Assembly (NCBI RefSeq): GCF_000719345.1
Contig: NZ_JOFX01000002.1
Span: 372,001-436,000, forward strand
Length of the DNA: 64,000 bases
Origin: Streptomyces sp. NRRL F-2664
GTDB lineage: Bacteria; Actinomycetota; Actinomycetes; Streptomycetales; Streptomycetaceae
Direction of reading: 5' to 3'
The notes below the pieces were generated by a model. It ran no database searches, was not told the DNA's origin, and worked only from the letters and a program-made list of their open reading frames with translations. Shown in pieces: positions 44,141 to 53,291 of the stretch (position 1 is its first letter; each line of letters opens with the position of its first letter). The translations under genes were made by a program, and so were the position numbers.

Positions 44141-45298
44141 TCAGAAGTCCTCCGTTTCGTCCACCAGGTGGCGCAGGACGTCCGTCAGGTCCTGGCGGCG
44201 GGCGTAGGCCGCGCGTTGGCGGTGGGCGCCCGAGCCGTCGCGCAGGAGGGCGGCCAGGGTCTTGGCCGCGTGGTCCAGGTCGCCGGAGGCGGCCAGTTCC
44301 GGTGCGACATGGTCGAGCAGGGCCTCCGCGAGGTCGGCCGCCGGCAGCTCCGTGCCGGTGTACGGGTCGAGGCCGAAGCCCTCCAGGCCGTCGTGGGCCG
44401 CCCGCCAGCGCGCCAGGCGCAGTACGTCGTCCCGTACGGCCGGCTCCGGGATCCGCTCGGCGGACTCGCGCAGCGCCGTGGCGACCAGTGCGCGGGCCAG
44501 TTCGGCCTGGAGGACCGCGCAGTCCACGCCCGGGGACATGTCCGGCGCCCGGAACTCCAGCGTCGGCCAGTGGCCGGAGGGGCGGAGGTCCCAGTAGACC
44601 ATCTTGGTGTCCAGGGCCGCCCCGGAGCCGAGCAGGGTCTGCACGGAGCGCCGGAAGTGGGCCGTGGACGTGAAGTGCGGGGGCGGGCCCGCCGAGGGCC
44701 AGCCCGACCAGGCCATCGCCCGCCAGCTGGAGTGGCCGGTGTCACGGCCGCCCCAGAAAGGCGAGTTCGCGGCCAGCGCGATCAGCGTGGGCAGCCATGG
44801 TCTGATCCGGTTGGACACCGCCACCGCCGCGTCCACGTCGAGCGTGCCGATGTGGACGTGGCGGCCGCAGCTGACCAGGGTGTCGGTGAGCGCGCCGAAG
44901 CGGCGGTGCTGCTCGCGCTGGCGCGGCAGGTCGTCCGTCAGGTGCAGCGGCCCCTCCAGTGCGACGACCGGAGAGGGAGCGGCCAGCAGCCGGCAGCCGT
45001 GGGCGCGGGCGGCCCGTCCGAGCGTGCGCCGCAGCGCGACGAGTTCGGCGCGCAGCGAGGCCGCCGAGTCGGCGACCGGGGTGGATATCTCCACCTGGTA
45101 GCGGGTGCCTTCGGGGTGCATCTCGCCCGGCAGGCCGGCGGCCGTCGCCAGGACCAGCGGGGCGGCGGGGACCACCCGGAGGGTGCGGGCGTCGACGAGC
45201 AGGAACTCCTCCTCGACGCCGACGGTGAGGGGCACGGTGGGGCGCACCGTGTTCTGCGTCGTGCCGGTGCTCGCGGTGCTGTTGCCAGGTTCGATCAC
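44141..45298 (-). CDS. Carboxylate-amine ligase, YbdK type (GCS2 family)
   Basis: 385 residues, GTG start with GGGAGG upstream. Glutamate-cysteine ligase type 2 fold: TVGVEEEFLLVD at residue 24, MHPEGTRYQVEISTP near 60, SCGRHVHIG near 142, HFTSTAHFRRSVQTLLGSGA near 205 and TLEFRAPDMSPG near 245. YbdK-like enzymes ligate glutamate with an amino compound with ATP; cysteine is a weak substrate for E. coli YbdK. Actinobacteria often carry several paralogues of unknown acceptor. Divergent from the MFS gene with 217 bases between, which include the palindrome TTACCGGTAA at 45395-45404. Confidence 0.9.
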   Translation of the reverse strand: MIEPGNSTASTGTTQNTVRPTVPLTVGVEEEFLLVDARTLRVVPAAPLVLATAAGLPGEMHPEGTRYQVEISTPVADSAASLRAELVALRRTLGRAARAHGCRLLAAPSPVVALEGPLHLTDDLPRQREQHRRFGALTDTLVSCGRHVHIGTLDVDAAVAVSNRIRPWLPTLIALAANSPFWGGRDTGHSSWRAMAWSGWPSAGPPPHFTSTAHFRRSVQTLLGSGAALDTKMVYWDLRPSGHWPTLEFRAPDMSPGVDCAVLQAELARALVATALRESAERIPEPAVRDDVLRLARWRAAHDGLEGFGLDPYTGTELPAADLAEALLDHVAPELAASGDLDHAAKTLAALLRDGSGAHRQRAAYARRQDLTDVLRHLVDETEDF

Positions 45299-45515
45299 TA
45301 CGCCTCCCTGGACATACGAGTCTTTTCATCATGAGCTGAACACGTAGGGAGGAGCGCACGTCGAATCAGTCAAATGTCCGGTGATAGTGGCGAGTTACCG
45401 GTAATGCGCCGCCCGCGCCGGGAGCCCGGAGCAGGATGGGGCGACTGGTGCCGGTGGGTGGCGCAGGCGGGCCGGGGCCCTGGGAGCGCCGACGGGCCGA
45501 TGCTTATCATCCGAT

Positions 45516-46778
45516 GTGACTCGTACCAGCGCGCCGACCCGCCCCCGGCGGCGGATATTCGCCGACCTCACTCCGCTCCGTACGTCCCCGGACTACCGCA
45601 GGCTGTGGTTCGGCGGAACGATCTCCTGGGTCGGCCAGGCGATGACCGCCCTCGCGATCTCGCTCCAGGTCTACGACATCACCCGGTCCAGTTTCGCGGT
45701 CGGGCTGGTGGGGCTCTTCACCCTCGTCCCGCTGATCGTCTTCGGCCTCTACGGCGGGGCCATCGCCGACACCGTCGACCGGCGCAAGCTCGGCCTGTAC
45801 AGCTCCCTCGGCGCCGCCGCGCTGTCGGTCGCGCTCGCCGCGGCCGCACTGCTCGGCCACCACCGGTTGTGGCAGCTGTACACCGTCGTCGCGCTCCAGG
45901 CCGTCTGCGGGGCGTTGACCGGACCGGCGCGGTCAGCCATGATCCCGCGGCTGCTGCCGACGGAGCAGCTGCCCGCCGCGAACGCCCTGAACTCCGTGTC
46001 CATGACCTTCGGCACGATGGTCGGCCCCGCCCTGGGCGGGCTGATCGTCGCCGTCGGGGGCTACGCGTGGGCCTACGCGATCGACGCCGTCACCTTCACC
46101 GCCGCGCTGTACGCGATGTGGCGGCTGCCGTCGATGAAGCCGGACCGGGCCGAGGGCGCGCGGGGGAGGGCCTCGGTCGCCGACGGGCTGCGCTTCCTCG
46201 GGACCCGGCCCAACATCCGCATGACCTTCTTCACGGACCTGGCCGCCATGGTGCTGGCCCAGCCCAAGGCGCTGTTCCCGGCCATCGCCGTGCTGCGGTA
46301 CGGGGACGACGCCAGGACGGTCGGCCTGATGGTGGCCGCGATCGCCGCCGGGGCGCTGCTGGGCGGGCTGTTCTCCGGCTGGCAGGCGCGGATCCGGCGG
46401 CACGGGTTGGCGATCCTGCTCGCCGTCACCGGATGGGGGCTGGCCATCGCCGTGTTCGGCCTCACCCGGAACCTGTGGCTGGGGCTGTTCTTCCTGGCCC
46501 TGGCCGGGTACGCGGACACCGTCTCGATGGTGTTCCGCACCACCATGCTGCAGGCCGCCACCCCCGACGACATGCGCGGACGCCTCCAGGGCGTCTTCAT
46601 CGTGGTCGTCGCGGGCGGGCCACGGCTCGGGGACTTCCTCGCGGGCAGTGCCGCCGACCTGACCTCCCCGCCGGTCGCCGTCACCTGCGGGGGACTGGCG
46701 TGCGTCCTGGTGGTGGTCCTGCTCGCGCTGCGCTGGCGCAACTTCGCCCGCTACGACGCCCACCACCCCCAGGCCTGA
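45516..46778 (+). CDS. MFS transporter (DHA3, EntS-like)
   Basis: 420 residues, twelve helices predicted. DHA3/enterobactin-exporter signatures: SPDYRRLWFGGTISWVGQAM near residue 24, FAVGLVGLFTLVPLIVFGLYGG followed by motif A GAIADTVDRRKL near 80, and PARSAMIPRLLPTEQLPAANALNS near 130 (split). Exports small molecules such as siderophores or drugs. GTG start at 45516. No siderophore genes nearby. Convergent with the carboxyltransferase gene. Confidence 0.9.
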   Translation: MTRTSAPTRPRRRIFADLTPLRTSPDYRRLWFGGTISWVGQAMTALAISLQVYDITRSSFAVGLVGLFTLVPLIVFGLYGGAIADTVDRRKLGLYSSLGAAALSVALAAAALLGHHRLWQLYTVVALQAVCGALTGPARSAMIPRLLPTEQLPAANALNSVSMTFGTMVGPALGGLIVAVGGYAWAYAIDAVTFTAALYAMWRLPSMKPDRAEGARGRASVADGLRFLGTRPNIRMTFFTDLAAMVLAQPKALFPAIAVLRYGDDARTVGLMVAAIAAGALLGGLFSGWQARIRRHGLAILLAVTGWGLAIAVFGLTRNLWLGLFFLALAGYADTVSMVFRTTMLQAATPDDMRGRLQGVFIVVVAGGPRLGDFLAGSAADLTSPPVAVTCGGLACVLVVVLLALRWRNFARYDAHHPQA

Positions 46779-46833
46779 CCGACCCGGCCCGACCGGCCGG
46801 CCGCGGCACGCGCCCCCCGGCCGGCCGCCGGCG

Positions 46834-48183
46834 TCAGGCGGTGTCCGGGCCGACGATGCCGCGGGCCACGCCCAGCGCCACCAGGTCCTGGGGGCGGATG
46901 CGCAGCTGGTCCGCGGTGGCGGGGGCGGCCGACGGAGGGCGTTTGAGGATGGCCGCGGCCAGTTCCGGGGCGATGACGGAGAAGTAGCTGTCCGGGGTCA
47001 CCCAGGTGTTGCCGGGCGCGGCCAGCGCGAGGGCGCCGCCCGAACCGCCCTCGCCGATCAGGAGGGTGGTGACGGGGACGGTGGCCGCGGCCAGCGCGGC
47101 GAAGGTGTCGGCGATGGCGGGGCCCGCTCCCGCGCGTTCGGCGTCCGCGTCGTTGGCCGCGCCCGGGGTGTCCACGAGGGTGAGGACCGGGATGCCGAGC
47201 CGGTCGGCGAGGCGGACCACGCGAGCGGCCGTGCGGTAGCCCGCCGGGCGGGTGGCGGTGCCGCACTGGGCGGCGTACGCCACGGCTCGGCCCCGCCGCA
47301 GTCCGAAGCCGCACAGCATCCCCGGATCCCTGCCGCCCGCCCGGTCCCCGGAGAGGTGCAGCCGGATGTCGAAGTACGCGTCCAGGTACGCCTCGGCGTG
47401 CGGCCGGCCCGGATCGCGGGCCAGCCGCACCGCGTCCCAGCCGGTCGTGGGCGGGGGTACGCGGGCCGGCGCGCCCGGGGGCTCGACCGGGTCGCCGGAG
47501 CGGGGCGCCGCCAGGACGCGGAGCCAGTTCGCGAGGGTGCCCGGCAGCCGGTCGGGCGGGACCACGGCGTCCACGTGCCCGGCGGCGTACTGCCCCTCGG
47601 CGGTGTAGGCCGCCGGGTCCGCGTCCGCCGGCCGTACCCGGGACCCGGCGAAGCCGACCTGGGCGCCGGGCAGCGCGAGGACCACGTCGGCCCCGGCGCC
47701 CAAGGTGGCCCAGCCGCCGCCGGTGGTCGGATCGCGCAGGACGGCGAGCTGGGGGAGCCCGGCGGCCCGGGTCAGCACGCTCTGGCGGGCCACGCGCTGC
47801 AGCTGGGTCAGCGCGAGCATGCCCTCCTGCATGCGGGATCCGCCCGTGGCGATCAGCGAGACCAGGGGGAGGCGCTGCGCGCGGGCGTGCGTGTACGCGG
47901 CTTCGAGCCGGTCCCCGGTGCGTCCGCCCAGCGAGCCGCCGAGGAAGCCGAACTCGAAGGAGACCAGGACCGCTTCGTGACCGCCGATGCGGCCGGTGCC
48001 GGTGACCACGGACTCCTGCTCGCCGGTGCGCTCGGTGGCACGGGCGCGGGAGTCGTCGTAACCGGCCCAGGCCAGCGGGCCGTCGGCGGGGGACTGCGCA
48101 CCGGGGGCGGGCAGTTCGGTGAAGCTGCCCGGATCGGTCACGGAGGCGATGGCCGCGCGGGCCGAGAGGCGGGTCGTCGTCAC
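46834..48183 (-). CDS. Fused carboxyltransferase (acetyl-CoA carboxylase AccD-AccA type)
   Basis: 449 residues containing both carboxyltransferase halves: beta part with GGSLGGRTGDRLEAAYTHAR and LVSLIATGGSRMQEGMLAL (about residues 82-125), alpha part with GIPVLTLVDTPGAANDADAE near 335 and LLIGEGGSGGALALA near 375. The N-terminal zinc finger of AccD is absent, which is normal for fused actinobacterial forms. Transfers CO2 from carboxybiotin to an acyl-CoA. No biotin carboxylase or biotin carrier is adjacent, so it must pair with subunits encoded elsewhere. Confidence 0.88.
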   Translation of the reverse strand: MTTTRLSARAAIASVTDPGSFTELPAPGAQSPADGPLAWAGYDDSRARATERTGEQESVVTGTGRIGGHEAVLVSFEFGFLGGSLGGRTGDRLEAAYTHARAQRLPLVSLIATGGSRMQEGMLALTQLQRVARQSVLTRAAGLPQLAVLRDPTTGGGWATLGAGADVVLALPGAQVGFAGSRVRPADADPAAYTAEGQYAAGHVDAVVPPDRLPGTLANWLRVLAAPRSGDPVEPPGAPARVPPPTTGWDAVRLARDPGRPHAEAYLDAYFDIRLHLSGDRAGGRDPGMLCGFGLRRGRAVAYAAQCGTATRPAGYRTAARVVRLADRLGIPVLTLVDTPGAANDADAERAGAGPAIADTFAALAAATVPVTTLLIGEGGSGGALALAAPGNTWVTPDSYFSVIAPELAAAILKRPPSAAPATADQLRIRPQDLVALGVARGIVGPDTA

Positions 48184-48252
48184 GGGTTCACCCCAGGTCG
48201 GATCGTTCGAAACGGTGTCCGGGCGACAGTACTTCGGCCGGGCCGGCGGTGG

Positions 48253-49071
48253 TCAGCGCAGGAACGGGACGACGTAGAGCGTGCCCACTCCCGCGGCCAG
48301 GGTGCCGAGCAGGAGGCGGAGCGCGTTTTCGGGCAGGCGGGGTTGGAGCCGGGCGCCGAGGTGTCCGCCGAGCAGGCCGCCCAGCCCGCAGCACAGCCCG
48401 AGGAGCCAGTCCGGGGCGACCGCGCCCGTGGCGGCGAGGGAGAGCAGCCCGTAGGTGGCCGCGCCGACGACCGAGGTGACGAAGGTCGCGGCCAGCGCGG
48501 CGGGTGCGACGGCGGCGACCGGTGCTCCGCGGCCGACCAGGATCGGCCCGAGGAGGGAGCCGCCGCCGATCCCGTAGACGCCTCCGACCACGCCGACGGC
48601 CAGGGCCGTCGCCCTGGTGGTGCGGGGCGAGGGCGGGCGGGGCGCGCGGTCGGGCGCCGGGCGCAGCGTGCGCAGCAGCAGCCACAGGCCGAGGGGCAGC
48701 AGCAGGGCGGCGACGAGGAGCCGGAAGACCTGCGGGCCGGGGACGGCGAACACGCGCACCACCGCGCCGAGGACGACGCCCGGCACGGTGCCGGCGAGGA
48801 GCAGGCGGGTGAGCGGCCCCCGCAGACGTCCGGTCCTGTGGTGGCGCAGCAGGGCGCCGGGGCCGGCCACGACGTTGTAGAGGAGGTTGGTCGGTGTCAC
48901 CGCCGGGCTGGGCACCCCCAGGACGCTGACCTGCACGGGCAGCAGGAAGACCGCCCCGGACACCCCGACGGGCGCGGTGACCGCGGAGATCAGCAGCCCG
49001 GCGGCGAACCCGAGCAGCCCTTGCGGCCACGTCACGCCCGCCCCCGTACGCGTTCCTCGTTCACCGTCCAC
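48253..49071 (-). CDS. TSUP family transporter (TauE/SafE), second in the window
   Basis: 272 residues, about eight transmembrane helices: GLLISAVTAPVGVSGAVFLLPVQ near residue 24 (split) and VGVVGGVYGIGGGSLLGPIL near 155, the two halves typical of TSUP. Exports sulfite, organosulfonates or similar anions. Residues 1-12 are hydrophilic and a GTG at residue 13 (VTWPQG) may be the true start. Unrelated in detail to the TSUP protein at 21225-22001. Confidence 0.88.
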   Translation of the reverse strand: MDGERGTRTGAGVTWPQGLLGFAAGLLISAVTAPVGVSGAVFLLPVQVSVLGVPSPAVTPTNLLYNVVAGPGALLRHHRTGRLRGPLTRLLLAGTVPGVVLGAVVRVFAVPGPQVFRLLVAALLLPLGLWLLLRTLRPAPDRAPRPPSPRTTRATALAVGVVGGVYGIGGGSLLGPILVGRGAPVAAVAPAALAATFVTSVVGAATYGLLSLAATGAVAPDWLLGLCCGLGGLLGGHLGARLQPRLPENALRLLLGTLAAGVGTLYVVPFLR

Positions 49072-49238
49072 CCTTCACCGGCCCAGGATCGCGCATCGCG
49101 TGCAGGCCGTACGTGACGATCTCGTGAACGCAGGCGGGGCGCGGGCCGGTGGCGGACGTGGTCCGGCGGGGCAGGGACCCGGCCGGGGTGGAGCCCGTTA
49201 CGCGGCTGTCGGTGCCGTGCGGTGCCGGAGGTCTCCGT

Positions 49239-49910
49239 TCACGGCAGCGGCAGGGCGATCCTGACCGCGTAGGCGGCGACCAGGCCGTAGCCCAGGCGGA
49301 AGGTCCACAGGCGGGCCGTCGGGGAGATGCGCCCGCCCGCGAGGGAGCCGAGGGCGACCAGGGACTGCTGCCACACGAGGGAGGCCGCGCCGACACCGAC
49401 GAGGAAGGCGGCACCCGCCGGGCCGGAGTCGAGGCCGGCGCCCTGGGCGGTGGTGAGCGCGGCGAAGTAGAGGGCGGTGGTGGGGTTGACGGCGGTCAGC
49501 GCCACGTAGCGGGCGAAGGCCCTGGAGGGGCGGAGTGCGGTGGCGGTCGGGGCGCCCCCCGCACGGCCGGCGGCAGCGCCCGGGCCGTCGGCCCCGGGGG
49601 ACGGCGGGGCCGCAGCTCCGCGGCGGGCTCCGGCGAGGCCGTGGGCCGCGATGGCCAGCAGGATCGCGGCCGAGGCCAGCCGGACCCACGCCTCCACCGG
49701 CGTGACGTGGGAGGCCACCCAGGGGCCCACGGCCGTGGCGAGGGCGGCGTAGCCCAGGTCGACCACCGCGACCCCGGCGGCCGCGGCGACCGCCGTGCGG
49801 CGGTGCCGCATCGCCTCCTGGAGCAGCAGCACGCTCATCGCGCCCATCGGCATCGCCACGCCCAGACCGGCGGCGGCGCCCGCCACGGCCGGTGACATCA
49901 GATCGCTCAT
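49239..49910 (-). CDS. LysE family amino-acid exporter
   Basis: 223 residues with about six helices. LysE/RhtB features: GLGVAMPMGAMSVLLLQEAM near residue 15 (normally PGP, here PMG) and ARYVALTAVNPTTALYFAAL near 132 (NP-T motif), separated by a Gly/Ala/Pro-rich cytosolic loop (about residues 95-120). Exports basic or neutral amino acids. Divergent from an Lrp/AsnC regulator 70 bases away, a classic exporter-regulator pair. Confidence 0.88.
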   Translation of the reverse strand: MSDLMSPAVAGAAAGLGVAMPMGAMSVLLLQEAMRHRRTAVAAAAGVAVVDLGYAALATAVGPWVASHVTPVEAWVRLASAAILLAIAAHGLAGARRGAAAPPSPGADGPGAAAGRAGGAPTATALRPSRAFARYVALTAVNPTTALYFAALTTAQGAGLDSGPAGAAFLVGVGAASLVWQQSLVALGSLAGGRISPTARLWTFRLGYGLVAAYAVRIALPLP

Positions 49911-49980
49911 AGGGGGCAGCGTCCGCCCTCACCCCCGCGGTCCGCGCACGAATACCGGGCCGGACTGCGAGAATCGCGGT

Positions 49981-50421
49981 ATGGACCGCCTCGACAGGGA
50001 AATCCTCGGCATCCTGCAGCTGGATGCGCGGATCTCGTACCGCGATCTCGGCGTTCGCGTCGGCCTCAGCGCCAACGCCACCGCCGACCGGGTGCGGCGG
50101 ATGCGCCGCGAGGGAGTGATCCGCGGGTTCACCGTCGTGGTGGACCCGGCCGCCGACACCGGGGGCGGTCTCGTCGTCTTCATCGACGTCACCCTGCGCC
50201 AGGACACCACCAACGAGGAGTTCGAACGCCGGGTCGCCGGACTCCCCGGGATCACCGAGGTCGTGCACGTCACGGGCGCGCACGATTACCTCGTCCGCGC
50301 CCGGGCAGCCGATCCCGCCGCCCTCGACGCACTGCTGCGCCGCCTGAAGCGTGAGGCCGGGGTGGCGCAGTCCAACACCCGCATCGCCCTGCGCGCCGCC
50401 GACCGCCCCGGCCAGCCCTGA
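49981..50421 (+). CDS. Lrp/AsnC family regulator
   Basis: 146 residues from ATG 49981. Lrp layout: DRLDREILGILQLDARISYRDLG and VGLSANATADRVRRMRREGVI (helix-turn-helix, residues 2-43), linker, then the amino-acid-binding RAM domain (VVFIDVTLRQDT, ITEVVHVTGAHDYLVRARAAD). The divergent LysE-type exporter is its likely target, induced by an amino acid; the 70-base gap has no perfect dyad I could find. Confidence 0.92.
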   Translation: MDRLDREILGILQLDARISYRDLGVRVGLSANATADRVRRMRREGVIRGFTVVVDPAADTGGGLVVFIDVTLRQDTTNEEFERRVAGLPGITEVVHVTGAHDYLVRARAADPAALDALLRRLKREAGVAQSNTRIALRAADRPGQP

Positions 50422-50444
50422 CGCGGTCCGGGTTCGGCACAGGG

Positions 50445-52046
50445 TCAGAGCGCCGACTCCCACGTCACCGTCGCGCCCCGGCCGCCCGACTCCGTGCGGC
50501 CGTCGTCCGTGACCGTCAGGCGGACCCGACCGGGGGACGCGTCCACCAGTACCTCGATGGAGGTGACCCCGCTGCGCCGGTGCGCCGCGGCCAGGGCGCC
50601 GCGCAGGGCCGTCAGCACGCCGCCCGCCACGGCGGCCGGGAGCAGGGCGTCCACCGCACCCGTGAACTGCACCGACGGCTGGAAGCCGAGCAGCACCGCC
50701 GCGCCTCCCGTCTCGCGCAGGACCCGGCCCCGGAAGGTGGTCGGCGCCTCGCTCGGCGGCTGCTGGAGGGCGAAGATGGCCGTGCGGACCTCCTGGATCG
50801 TGGAATCCAGCTCGTCGACGGCACGGGTGAGTTCATCGCCGACGGTGTCCCCGCAGGGGGCCTTCTCGGCGCGCCGCCGGGTGCTCTCCAGCATCATCTC
50901 GGTGGCGAACAGCCGCTGGACCACGAGGTCGTGCAGGTCCCGCGCGATCCGGTCGCGGTCCTCGTACACGGCGAGCTGCTCGCGGTCGTGCTGGGCGTCC
51001 GCCAGGACGAGGGCCAGCGCGGCCTGGGAGGCGAACTGCGAGGCGAGCAGCCGGTCCACGGCGTCGTACGCCGGACCGCCCCGGGCGCGCGGCAGGGCCA
51101 GGGTGCCGATCAGCCGGCCGCCGCTCTGGAGCGGCAGCATCATGCTGGGCCCGAACCGTTCGCGGACGGGGGTGGTCATCCGGGGATCGGTGGCCGAGTC
51201 GTCGACGAAGACGGGCTCGCCGCCGAGGAGCTGCTCCAGGACCGGTGATCCGGGGGCGATCGCCGTTCCCACCAGGTCCCCGGGATCGCCGTGGGTGGAG
51301 GCGGCCACGATCTCCATGCCGCCCTCGGGGGTCGGCTGGAGCACCACGCCGGCCGCGGCGTCGGCGAGGAGCCGGGCCCGTTCGGCCACGCACCTCAGGG
51401 CGTCCGCCGCCGGACTTCCCGCCAGCAGGCTCGTCGTCACGGCGGCGGCCCCGTCGATCCAGCGCTCCCGGCGGCGCGCGGTCTCGTACAGCCTGGCGTT
51501 GCCGATCGCGATGCCCGCCTGCGCGGCCAGGACGCGGACCAGGGCGAGGTCCTCCTCCGTGAAGGGGCCGCCCCCGCGCTTCTCGGTGAGGTAGAGGTTG
51601 CCGAAGACCTCGCTGTGGACCCGGACGGGGACGCCCAGGAAGCTGTGCATGGGCGGATGGCCGGGTGGGAAGCCGGCGGCCCGCGGATCCTGGGTGAGGT
51701 CGGCCAGCAGCAGCGCCCGTGGGTCCTCGACCAGGACCCCGAGGAGGCCCGAGCGGCCGTCGGGCAGATGAGGGACGGCCGCCCGCTGCTCCTCGGTCAG
51801 CCCCGCCGTGAACAGCTCGGTCACCAGGACGCGCTCGGGATCGACGATCCCGAGCGCGCCGTAGCGGGCCGAGCACAGCTCGGCCGCCGAATCCACGATG
51901 TGCTGGAGGGTGGCGTGCAGTTCGAGCTCGGAACCGACGCTCAGCACCGCCTCCAGCAGCACCGGGAGGCTCGCCGCGTCCTCGTCGGGCCGGTGGGCGG
52001 GCCTCCCGTCGGGTTCCTCGGCCGGTTGCCGTGCGGCGTCCGTCAT
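50445..52046 (-). CDS. GAF-domain sensor kinase with degenerate ATPase domain
   Basis: 533 residues from ATG 52044-52046, overlapping the mbl stop (ATGA). Two GAF domains (about residues 35-185 and 195-345) resemble DevS/DosT-type sensors; the dimerisation part carries the phosphoacceptor His in IARDLHDLVVQRLF near 370. The C-terminal HATPase domain is abnormal: the N-box Asn is absent (TALRGALAAAHRRSGVTSIE), and after VTDDGRTE the sequence goes straight to SGGRGATVTW, lacking the ATP lid and G2 region. No response regulator follows. Autokinase activity is doubtful; a binding or scaffolding role linked to Mbl is possible. Confidence 0.85.
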   Translation of the reverse strand: MTDAARQPAEEPDGRPAHRPDEDAASLPVLLEAVLSVGSELELHATLQHIVDSAAELCSARYGALGIVDPERVLVTELFTAGLTEEQRAAVPHLPDGRSGLLGVLVEDPRALLLADLTQDPRAAGFPPGHPPMHSFLGVPVRVHSEVFGNLYLTEKRGGGPFTEEDLALVRVLAAQAGIAIGNARLYETARRRERWIDGAAAVTTSLLAGSPAADALRCVAERARLLADAAAGVVLQPTPEGGMEIVAASTHGDPGDLVGTAIAPGSPVLEQLLGGEPVFVDDSATDPRMTTPVRERFGPSMMLPLQSGGRLIGTLALPRARGGPAYDAVDRLLASQFASQAALALVLADAQHDREQLAVYEDRDRIARDLHDLVVQRLFATEMMLESTRRRAEKAPCGDTVGDELTRAVDELDSTIQEVRTAIFALQQPPSEAPTTFRGRVLRETGGAAVLLGFQPSVQFTGAVDALLPAAVAGGVLTALRGALAAAHRRSGVTSIEVLVDASPGRVRLTVTDDGRTESGGRGATVTWESAL

Positions 52047-53080
52047 CCGGCCAGCGGGTCGAGGACCATGGGGGCGATCTTCCCTTCGAGCATCGCGCCG
52101 AGGCCCATGACGGCGCACACGTCCGGCCGTTCGGCGATGGCGACGGGCATTCCGGTGGCGTCGCGCAGCATCTGGTCCAGCCCGGGCAGCAGGGCGCTGC
52201 CGCCCACCATCATGATTCCCCGGTCCGTCAGGTCGGCCACGAGGTCGGGCGGGCAGTCCCGCAGGACCTTGCCGATGCCGTCGAGGACGGCGGTGAGCGG
52301 CGTGTGGATCGCGTCCCGCACGGCAGCGGTGTCGACGTGGACGGAACGAGCCAGTCCGGTGGCGACGTCGCGGCCGTGGATGAGGGTGGAGGCCGGCCCG
52401 CCGTCGGTGAGGCCGTTGCCGTGCAGGGCCAGCTGGAGCGGCCGGACGGCCTGGCTGGGCAGCATCAGCTCGTGGGCGTGGCGCAGGTGCTGGACGACGG
52501 CGTGGTCGATGGCCTCGCCGCCGACGGGGATCCGCTGGGCGGTGACGATCGAGCCGAGGGAGAGCACGGCGACCTGGGTGGCGGCGGCGCCGCACACCAT
52601 GATCATCGTCGCGGTCGGCTGCTCCACGGGCAGTCCGCAGCCGACGGCCGCCGCGATCAGGGTGTCGACCAGTTCGACGCGGCGGGCGCCGAGCCCGACC
52701 AGGGTCTCCACCGCCGCCCGCTGGGCGAGCGGGTCCGCGTCGTGGGGGGTGCAGGCGGCGGCCCGCAGCCGCGGCTTGCGCCGCAGGGCGCGCCGCAGCT
52801 TCTCGCCGAGGAGGTGGCGCAGCATGCGCTGGGCCATCTCGATGTCGACGACGGTGCCGCCGGAGACGGGGCGCACGACCCGGATGTAGTCGGGGGTGCG
52901 GCCGGTCATGCGCTCGGCGAAGGTCCCGACGGCGATGAGGGCGCCGGTGCGGGTGTTGACCGCGGCGACGCTGGGTTCGTCGACCACGAGGCCGGCGCCC
53001 TTGACGTACACGCGGGTCCGGGCCGCCCCCAGGTCGACGGCGACGTGGCAGCGGCGCAACTGCTCAAGACTGACGGTCAC
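52043..53080 (-). CDS. mbl: MreB-like actin homologue Mbl
   Basis: 345 residues from the GTG at 53078-53080 (GGGAGG seven bases upstream). MreB fold: phosphate-1 loop HVAVDLGAARTRVYVKG at residue 11, EPSVAAVN, phosphate-2 region MIMVCGAAATQVAVLSLG near 160, IPVGGEAIDHAVVQHLR, adenosine region GIMMVGGSALLPGLDQML near 290. Several positions differ from standard MreB (ACTPHDADPLAQRAAVE in place of CVPSG-x-TxVE; GAAATQ instead of GGGTT), as known for Streptomyces Mbl, which acts with MreB in spore-wall assembly. Confidence 0.88.
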   Translation of the reverse strand: MTVSLEQLRRCHVAVDLGAARTRVYVKGAGLVVDEPSVAAVNTRTGALIAVGTFAERMTGRTPDYIRVVRPVSGGTVVDIEMAQRMLRHLLGEKLRRALRRKPRLRAAACTPHDADPLAQRAAVETLVGLGARRVELVDTLIAAAVGCGLPVEQPTATMIMVCGAAATQVAVLSLGSIVTAQRIPVGGEAIDHAVVQHLRHAHELMLPSQAVRPLQLALHGNGLTDGGPASTLIHGRDVATGLARSVHVDTAAVRDAIHTPLTAVLDGIGKVLRDCPPDLVADLTDRGIMMVGGSALLPGLDQMLRDATGMPVAIAERPDVCAVMGLGAMLEGKIAPMVLDPLAG

Positions 53081-53291
53081 GGCAGAACCTCCCGAGAGCG
53101 CTGACGCAAGAGAACCGGCGGAAGTGCCGGTTGCTTGTCCTATCATCGCGGGCATTTCGGACTATTCGCCCGCTGGAATGCTCCGGCCGTGGGTGTGTCG
53201 CGGCTGCATGGGGGTGGATTTCTGTACCGACAGGCAGCAGCATGCCCGCACTGCACGCGCTACTCGCGCGTAACAAGGTAAGGGGGGACCC

